19,099 nucleotides of DNA from an uncultured Patescibacteria group bacterium. GTDB taxonomy: Bacteria; Patescibacteriota; Microgenomatia; UBA1406; GWC2-37-13. The DNA is taken from the NCBI GenBank assembly GCA_938010745.1, contig CALLVF010000061.1, forward strand, positions 1-19,099, written 5' to 3'. Both the position numbers and the translations under genes were made by a program. Below the pieces are notes generated by a model, which had not been told where the DNA came from, did no database searches, and worked only from the letters and a program-made list of their open reading frames with translations. This document shows positions 14,035 to 19,099 of this stretch, in pieces; the stretch's first letter is position 1; the number at the start of each line of letters is the position of its first letter.

Positions 14035-15474
14035 ATGTCTCCATCAAATAGAGAAACAAATGCTGTTTTTTCCCCACTTTTTGAAAGGAAACTAAATGAA
14101 ATAAGGGCTTTTTATGAAATTTTTGTTCTACCAGATCATCAAATATTATTGACCACCGAACCAATTGAGTTAAAACCAAACCAGAAGGAAAGAGAGGAGG
14201 CGGTATTAACTAGACTAAAAGCATTAATAGGCCATGCTAGAAGAACTCCTTTTTATTCTTCTTATCTTCCTGTGGAATTAACTAGCTGGGATGACTTTTT
14301 TAATATCCCAATAATTTCGAAACGTGATTTAATTGCTCATCAAGAAGAAATGTTGGTGCCTTTACCTCAAAGAGGGATGCAAGATTACCTAACTTCAGGT
14401 ACTAGTGGCGTTCATGTAAAAAATATACGAAACTCAATAGAATTAAAACCCCATTTTGCCAGAGCTGCAAGATTCTTCCTTTATGCTATTGATGATCCCA
14501 CTAGGGAAAAATTTTTAAACTTTCTATATTATGGAGGTCGATGGAGTGGTGGTATTGGGGCTCACTCTATAATGCAGGAAGGATTACTTAATTTTGTTCC
14601 TATCGGTGCTATAGAAGACATAAATCAATTAATCAAAGATTGGAATCAAACACAACCAACAGGTGCTTTCGTCTCTCCTCCATGGTTTGTTTATTTAACT
14701 AGAAAATTAGAAGAGAGGGGATTTCTATCTCAAATACCCTCTTTACTTACAAGAATTTTCTATCTTGGAGAGAAGTTTACTTCTAGTCAAATAGAATATG
14801 TTACAGGAAGAACCATTAGCCCAGGAGCTTTTATTCATTCAATATATGCGACAACAGAAGCAGGAATGATCGGATTGCAAGTTTTTCCAAACGGACCTAT
14901 TTTTATTGTTCCCGATGCGGCAGTTATTGAAATTGTTGATCCAGAATCAAATCAACCTTTACCAATAGGAACAACTGGAAATATAGTTGTTACTAGTCTA
15001 AATCGGCTAATGCAACCACTAATTCGATATAATACAGAGGATGAGGGGAGAATCATTCCTGAAGAGGAATTGATGGAATACAGGCAAATTGGTTTCTACG
15101 CTCCGGCAATAGAACTTAAAGGAAGAATTAGTGATGATTTTAAAATAGGTGATGGTTTTATACAAGCAGAAAAACTTGTTTCAAAATTAGTTTCTTCATT
15201 AAATCCACAACCTTTTGTTTTAGAATACCAAATAAAAGTTTTGCCTATTAAAGGAGGAAAGACTGAGATTAGATTAACAATAGAGTCCACGGTTGAACAA
15301 AAAGTAGAGGTTGAAATTTCTCCAGAAACAATCGCAAGTATTCTTGAAGAGTTTTCAATTCCACAAGATTTTACGTGGGGTTCCTTAAGTCTCTTGCTCG
15401 AGTTAGTTCCTGCTGGTACAATTAAAAGAGTTGGCCCAGCAGGAAAAGTTAGACATCTCATCGATGAAAGATAA
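14035..15474 (+). CDS. PaaK-like adenylate-forming ligase
   Basis: The core motifs of the phenylacetate-CoA ligase (PaaK/CapK) family are in order: ARRTPFYSSY (68-76) and WDDFFNIPIISKRDL (85-99), typical of the family's N terminus, phosphate loop LTSGTSG (119-125), YATTEAG (271-277), RYNTED (331-336) and LKGRISDDF (361-369). A C-terminal GTIKRVGPAGKVRHL carries the Lys positions expected for the last motif. Such enzymes activate a carboxylic acid as acyl-AMP and pass it to CoA or another acceptor. The residues around the substrate pocket do not reveal the acid. No carrier protein is encoded nearby. It starts 17 bases after the racemase gene and overlaps the start of the M20 gene, so it is part of one transcript. 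It may supply the acyl donor of the GNAT-like partners. Confidence 0.85.
   Translation: MSPSNRETNAVFSPLFERKLNEIRAFYEIFVLPDHQILLTTEPIELKPNQKEREEAVLTRLKALIGHARRTPFYSSYLPVELTSWDDFFNIPIISKRDLIAHQEEMLVPLPQRGMQDYLTSGTSGVHVKNIRNSIELKPHFARAARFFLYAIDDPTREKFLNFLYYGGRWSGGIGAHSIMQEGLLNFVPIGAIEDINQLIKDWNQTQPTGAFVSPPWFVYLTRKLEERGFLSQIPSLLTRIFYLGEKFTSSQIEYVTGRTISPGAFIHSIYATTEAGMIGLQVFPNGPIFIVPDAAVIEIVDPESNQPLPIGTTGNIVVTSLNRLMQPLIRYNTEDEGRIIPEEELMEYRQIGFYAPAIELKGRISDDFKIGDGFIQAEKLVSKLVSSLNPQPFVLEYQIKVLPIKGGKTEIRLTIESTVEQKVEVEISPETIASILEEFSIPQDFTWGSLSLLLELVPAGTIKRVGPAGKVRHLIDER
15407..15445. repeat. Ten-base perfect inverted repeat before the M20 start
   Basis: TTCCTGCTGG (15407-15416) and its exact reverse complement CCAGCAGGAA (15436-15445) flank a 19-base loop, inside the end of the ligase gene. 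It ends 18 bases before the M20 ATG. It encodes the repeated peptide PAG...PAG, which partly explains it. Confidence 0.7.
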
Positions 15475-16576
15475 TAAAAAAAATAATATTTTAGAGATTG
15501 CTAAAAGATTGATAAGTTTTAAGACAACTGATAATAACATAAAAGAAAAGATTTCGTGTTTAAATTTTATAGATTCCCTATTTCTCAAAAAATTAGGCAG
15601 TAAGATTAAAATTGAAAAATTTTTAGTTAATAATTATCCATCCCGTCTTTATTTTTTAAATCGTACCAAAAAAAATATTAATTTGGTATTGAACGGACAT
15701 ATTGACGTTGTTGAGGGCAATAAAAATCAATTTTCCCCGCTTATCAAAAATAATAAACTTTACGGTAGAGGATCGTATGATATGAAATCAGCTGTTGCTG
15801 TGTTTATTGATATTTTCCTAAATTACCCATCCCTTTTATCAAGAAAAAATGCTACTTTAATGATCGTAAGTGATGAAGAAACCTCAGGAAAGTTTGGCAC
15901 CGACCATATTTTAAATTACCTTTTAGAACACGGTTATAAAGTAAATTTTTGTATAAACGGTGAGCCAACCGATTTAGAAATTGTTCGGGAGGCAAAGGGT
16001 GGAATGTTCCTGAAAATAAGTATTCAAGGAAAATCTTCTCATTCTGCTAGACCGTGGTTAGGTAAAAACCCTTTTTATACTCTACGAAATTTATTAAACC
16101 GAATATATAAATATTTTCCACCTGTTAAAAAACAAGAATGGAAAACTACAGCTGAGGTTACGGAAATAAATTCTACCGGTTTCGGTTTAAATACTATTCC
16201 TGATAATTTGAATGTATATTTAGATATAAGATATGTTCCACAAGATAAATCTAAAACTCAAGAGTTTTTAGCAAAAATTGATAATTATTATGATATTAAG
16301 ATTTTAGAAAATAATCATTATCTCCCTATTATCTTTAAAAAAGAGAAAGATGAATATACTAGGGTCCTTGAGGAATCGATAAAAACGAATGGAGTAGGAG
16401 TTAATTATCGTCAAGGATATGGAACTTCAGATTTAAGATTTTTTGCAGAAAAAGAAATATCAGGTGTAGGATTTGGTCCAATAGGTCAAGGAGCGCATTC
16501 CTCTAATGAATTTGTAGATATTAATTCTCTCAAAATTTATAAACAAATTTTATTGGATTTTGTCAAAAAGATTTAA
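15464..16576 (+). CDS. M20-family metallopeptidase (deacylase, DapE/ArgE/CPG2-like)
   Basis: Metal and catalytic motifs of the M20 family are complete: NGHIDVV (H79, D81), RGSYDMKSA with bridging D106, SDEETSG with E138-E139, NGEPTD with E167, the dimerisation-lid His in SSHSARP (H193), and a C-terminal metal His in GQGAHSSNEF. The protein is about 370 residues, close to the usual length. M20 enzymes remove N-acyl groups from amino acids (succinyl, acetyl) or cut small peptides, using two zinc ions. Next to an NSAR-type racemase, the likely job is removing the N-acyl group from an L-amino acid, but this is inferred. The ATG at 15464 is chosen: it overlaps the ligase stop by 11 bases, which suggests translational coupling. 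A TTG at 15431 would add 11 residues with no family match. Confidence 0.86.
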   Translation: MKDNKKNNILEIAKRLISFKTTDNNIKEKISCLNFIDSLFLKKLGSKIKIEKFLVNNYPSRLYFLNRTKKNINLVLNGHIDVVEGNKNQFSPLIKNNKLYGRGSYDMKSAVAVFIDIFLNYPSLLSRKNATLMIVSDEETSGKFGTDHILNYLLEHGYKVNFCINGEPTDLEIVREAKGGMFLKISIQGKSSHSARPWLGKNPFYTLRNLLNRIYKYFPPVKKQEWKTTAEVTEINSTGFGLNTIPDNLNVYLDIRYVPQDKSKTQEFLAKIDNYYDIKILENNHYLPIIFKKEKDEYTRVLEESIKTNGVGVNYRQGYGTSDLRFFAEKEISGVGFGPIGQGAHSSNEFVDINSLKIYKQILLDFVKKI

Positions 16577-16614
16577 TTTATTATTCATAATTTTATTAAA
16601 CAGTTTAAAAGTAA

Positions 16615-16719
16615 ATGAATACTATCGATAAAGATTTTAATAATTTAACAGAATCATTCAAAAAAAAACTAAAAAAAGGTTTTCTTTTTGGGAATTGCTG
16701 GGAAAAAACTAACTACTAA
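16615..16719 (+). other. Possible 5' end of the serine hydrolase gene, out of frame
   Basis: An ATG at 16615 opens a frame (MNTIDKDFNNLTESFKKKLK...) ending at a TAA at 16717. Its frame ends near KKGFLF, exactly where the next frame begins GIAGKKL. A single base difference in the A/T/G run 16671-16692 would join them into a class A-like N terminus. It is either a frameshift in the real gene, an assembly error, or a separate tiny frame. Confidence 0.4.
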
Positions 16720-17503
16720 CAAGAATTTCTTTTTTAATGAAAATAAAATTTTTGGCATAGGAAGCGTAGGAAAAATTTCCATTGCGGTTACATCTTATCA
16801 CCTTTTTGAAAACAAAAAAATAGATATTGATGTGCCAGTTGATCTTGGGAGGTTTTATTTTTTTGATAATAAAAATAGAGATTCGGGAATATTAAAATTA
16901 TTTCAAAAAAAACAGAAAATAACCCTGCGACTAGCTATCCTTCTTATGCTCTCAATAAGCGATAACTTTGCAACAAATGTTGTCTTGGAATCAATTGGTG
17001 GTAAAAAAGCGGTAAATCAATTAATGAGATCTCTAGGTTTATTAAATTCCAAGATATTAGTAAATAAAATTGATGAGTATCTTTTTTACGAAGCTAACCA
17101 CGATTTTAGTCAATCAACTGCTTTTGAAACACTCACCCTTCTTGAACTACTTCAGAATTATAAAATTTTGACAAAAAAGTCATCAGAAGAAATTCTAGGC
17201 TTTATGAGTATGGAGGGGGCTCCCTATCGTATACTACGTTATCTTCCACTACCAAAAAATGTTTTTGATAAGAAGTTGGAAATAGTAAAAAACTTCTCTA
17301 AAGGAGGGACTTTTCCTAGAATTGGAGTATGTAGCGATGTTGGTATTGTCTATACTAAGGATAACCAAAAGCTGATATTTGTGGGGTTTACAAAAAATTT
17401 TGTTGATAAAGAAAATCCGTATCTACGTCATACAGCTGTTGATCACATAAGTAGTTTATTTCTTGCAAAAGTTGGTCAATTTTTATATAATTATTTAAAA
17501 TGA
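16688..17503 (+). CDS. Class A beta-lactamase-like serine hydrolase, N terminus probably frameshifted
   Basis: The class A/DD-peptidase signature is present: S-V-G-K (S26, K29) for the acylating Ser and Lys, S-D-N (91-93) in LSISDNFATN, and K-G-G (205-207) in NFSKGGTFPRIG. RDSGILK near 65 and RILRYLP near 181 fit the fold. The Glu of the E-x-x-L-N deacylation loop is not obvious: the loop reads DEYLFYEANHD before STAFETL, so this may not be an efficient beta-lactamase. A transpeptidase, carboxypeptidase or small-peptide amidase is possible. No signal peptide is seen from this start. The TTG start follows an AAAGG at 8 bases, but a more natural start is the ATG at 16615 with a one-base shift between. 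It follows the M20 gene by a short gap and ends in an ATGA overlapping a small frame. Confidence 0.75.
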   Translation: MGIAGKKLTTNKNFFFNENKIFGIGSVGKISIAVTSYHLFENKKIDIDVPVDLGRFYFFDNKNRDSGILKLFQKKQKITLRLAILLMLSISDNFATNVVLESIGGKKAVNQLMRSLGLLNSKILVNKIDEYLFYEANHDFSQSTAFETLTLLELLQNYKILTKKSSEEILGFMSMEGAPYRILRYLPLPKNVFDKKLEIVKNFSKGGTFPRIGVCSDVGIVYTKDNQKLIFVGFTKNFVDKENPYLRHTAVDHISSLFLAKVGQFLYNYLK

Positions 17504-17542
17504 GAAACTTAAGAAAATTTGAAAACAATTTTTTCTTTTTTA

Positions 17543-17628
17543 CCCCACTTTATCGCGGGGCGATATTTTTTAAATTAAAAATTTAAAATTAAAAATTAAA
17601 AATTTTTAAAAGCCCCGCGAAAGCGGGG
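17543..17628 (+). promoter_or_regulatory. Second candidate switch, with strands like the first
   Basis: Strand 1 CCCC (17543-17546) can pair with the GGGG in strand 2 GCGGGGC (17555-17561); strand 2 can instead pair perfectly with strand 3 GCCCCGC (17612-17618); strand 3 also pairs with strand 4 GCGGGG (17623-17628), the terminator. An A/T-only spacer of about 50 bases separates strands 2 and 3, as at 11113-11209. A 28-codon frame from ATG 17500 (overlapping the previous stop) has four Phe codons just before strand 1 but ends at 17586, past strand 2, so ribosome control is less convincing. The first hairpin, followed by cgatatttttt, may simply be the terminator of the previous gene. Confidence 0.4.
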
Positions 17629-17634
17629 TTTTTT
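17613..17634 (+). terminator. Terminator hairpin one base before the start codon of the last gene
   Basis: CCCCGC and GCGGGG pair perfectly around a GAAA tetraloop and are followed by six T. The ATG of the next gene starts at 17636, so the hairpin's G-rich strand lies where a ribosome site would be. It could both stop transcription and cover the start. Confidence 0.8.
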
Positions 17635-17635
17635 A

Positions 17636-18820
17636 ATGGTAAATATGATTGAGACAGATCTTAGGATGGGATTACAAAAAAAAATTGAACAATATCAAGA
17701 TGTTGAAACTGTGGTTAGTCCTTGGAGTGATCAAATCGATCCGAAAACGCGCGCCGAAGTTCACCAATATTTATTAGGTGTTGTTTACGGCAAAGGGCAT
17801 CATGCTCTGACTCAACCACTGGAGTCGCTGATTGAAGCGCAACAGTCAGGAAGAATGCTTACTTGGTTGATGTATGTTAATGGTCAACCGGTAGGGATGG
17901 CCAATATTGAGGTTTTACCGGATGAAGGAATTGCTGAACTCTGTCGCACTGTTAGACTACCAATAGGTTCAATCTTGCCAGATGGGACAACCTTAAATGG
18001 TCAAGTTAACAATACTGTTGTTATGTATCAAAGATTGTTAGATTTTCTTCAATCACCAATTGCTAACACAATTTGGGCTCTTCAAGCAGATTTAAGATTG
18101 GCAAAATCCATAACACTTCCCGATGGATCATTTCTTGAAAGCGGAGCAGCCACTCAACACATTAATCAATTTGCTGGTTTAAATCCATGGCTTTTATGCG
18201 TGCCTCGATATCAAGTTCATCCAAAAGGAGGTTTACCCCACCAAGAAGTTTTTTTTCAATCAAGGTTATATTTACAACCAGAAGGCTTAAATTTACAAAC
18301 CCCTCTATATACTCCTGAAAACAACCATTATGGATCAGTAAGTAATGCTGAGATAGCTAATGCAACTTACCGACATGCTTTCGGAATTCAACCAACCATT
18401 GTTGGCGATATTAATCAAGAAGAAATTAGTCCACCTAAGTTAAATCTTGAGTCAACCGCTGGTATTCATTTTTCAACTATTCATGTCGAAGGAGAAGTTA
18501 ATCCTGATCAATTATTAAATTTAATAAATACAGCTTTGCAGCAATCCAGATTTGTTGAGGTTATTATTCCAAATAAACCAACTAATATCATCACCCAAAA
18601 TATTTGTTATCAATTAGGATTAATTCCTCTTGGGGTGCTTCCCGGCGGCGAATTTAGAGTCAATGGGCAAATAAAAACTATTCCCACTACCTTTCATTTT
18701 GGAATGGCAAAACCAGAAATCAGAAAACAAATAGTTGATATAGAGTTAGCTCGTGATTATCATGGAGGAGAAATTGAAAAATTAACTTATCTACTTCATC
18801 ACTGGTGGAAAAACACTTAA
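17636..18820 (+). CDS. Double-GNAT-like putative N-acyltransferase, paralogue of the 483-aa protein at 11258
   Basis: The 394-residue protein shares ordered blocks with the first gene of the set: YGKG (51-54), AELCR (100-104), RLLDFL (133-138), IWALQADLRLAK (146-157), SGAATQHINQFAGLNPWLL (169-187) and FVEVIIPNKPTN...LGLIPLGVLPGG (306-338). MLTWLMYVNGQPVGMANIEVL (74-94) is the two-strand start typical of a GNAT domain, with V-N-G-x-P-V-G at the turn. Two GNAT-type halves are therefore likely, joined by a linker at about 225-275. The acyl-CoA loop is not canonical, so the donor is uncertain (CoA, acyl-AMP or an aminoacyl-tRNA). The start abuts a terminator; the ATG at 17645 is an alternative. 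It may share the module's transcript or be switched separately. Function is inferred from neighbours. Confidence 0.55.
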   Translation: MVNMIETDLRMGLQKKIEQYQDVETVVSPWSDQIDPKTRAEVHQYLLGVVYGKGHHALTQPLESLIEAQQSGRMLTWLMYVNGQPVGMANIEVLPDEGIAELCRTVRLPIGSILPDGTTLNGQVNNTVVMYQRLLDFLQSPIANTIWALQADLRLAKSITLPDGSFLESGAATQHINQFAGLNPWLLCVPRYQVHPKGGLPHQEVFFQSRLYLQPEGLNLQTPLYTPENNHYGSVSNAEIANATYRHAFGIQPTIVGDINQEEISPPKLNLESTAGIHFSTIHVEGEVNPDQLLNLINTALQQSRFVEVIIPNKPTNIITQNICYQLGLIPLGVLPGGEFRVNGQIKTIPTTFHFGMAKPEIRKQIVDIELARDYHGGEIEKLTYLLHHWWKNT

Positions 18821-19099
18821 AAAATTCATCAACCTCTCCCCTCATCAAACAATTAAAACATCAAAAAAAGACTTTTTTAACAAGTCATTAAACTATGGTA
18901 AATTAGAGTATATTCTTGTAAATATATGTTAATAAAAAGACTTATAAAAGAAAGATTTATAATTTTTTAGAGGTTTTGAAGATTTAATTTTTAGCTTTCT
19001 TAACAACTTCTCTTTTAAATTACCCAATTTTATCAATTAATCATTTTAATTAATCTTATGAAAAAAAGTTATCTCTACCTATGAGGCAAGAACAAAATT
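18821..19099. other. Region without a recognised gene
   Basis: These 279 bases carry no supported coding region on either strand. A short frame at 19058-19084 (MKKSYLYL) lies in the same tctt-ATG-AAAAAAA context as the leader peptide at 11086 and ends overlapping another ATG (19081) that runs out of the window. I consider it too short to call. Confidence 0.6.

Noticed and set aside
12746..15474. Menaquinone biosynthesis pair (menC-menE)
   Set aside because: The ligase is of PaaK type and no other men gene is present; M20 and GNAT-like neighbours favour N-acylamino acid chemistry.
19058..19084. Another leader peptide (MKKSYLYL)
   Set aside because: Only eight codons, no paired strands visible before the window ends; chance cannot be excluded.
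1..19099. Alternative genetic code with TGA as glycine
   Set aside because: Intact genes need no in-frame TGA, the serine hydrolase ends at a TGA where the family ends, and GGN glycine codons are used freely.

Overview
This is an AT-rich window of small, tightly packed genes. Several gene types point to a Patescibacteria (CPR) genome, probably Microgenomates-like: an O-antigen-ligase/TPR/SGNH fusion, a secreted Cys-rich protein beside a PilX-like pilin, and a VirD4/TraG-like ATPase with a long N-terminal region. Shine-Dalgarno sites are scarce and A-rich starts are common. TGA works as a stop, so the code looks standard. The lineage is inferred from gene content only.

Positions 1-6409 hold a cell-surface block. 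It contains the 3' part of a GT2 glycosyltransferase, a decayed GT4-type fragment, the minus-strand O-antigen-ligase-like/SGNH gene, a divergently transcribed secreted Cys-rich protein and a PilX-like minor pilin. Positions 6492-9684 (minus strand) carry a ferredoxin-NADP reductase-like flavoprotein and the ATPase. Positions 9685-11046 (plus strand) carry a membrane TPR protein, a decayed four-helix-bundle gene bracketed by inverted octamer arrays, and acylphosphatase.

The most interesting part is 11068-18820, a co-oriented set of six genes: a double-GNAT-like protein (483 aa), an enolase-superfamily N-acylamino acid racemase/OSBS, a PaaK-like adenylate-forming ligase, an M20 metallopeptidase, a class A beta-lactamase-like serine hydrolase (apparently frameshifted at its 5' end), and a second, homologous double-GNAT-like protein (394 aa). 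An N-acyltransferase plus NSAR plus M20 deacylase is the logic of the known pathway that converts D- to L-amino acids through N-succinyl intermediates. Here it has an added ligase and a penicillin-binding-type hydrolase.

The set is preceded by what reads as a 1-2-3-4 transcription attenuator: a 17-codon leader peptide rich in Ile/Leu/Val whose codons form strand 1, and a terminator formed by strands 3 and 4. A similar strand arrangement ends one base before the start codon of the second GNAT-like gene. Together these suggest a previously undescribed, amino-acid-responsive N-acylamino-acid (or small peptide) module in a CPR-type genome. Substrates and regulation are inferred.
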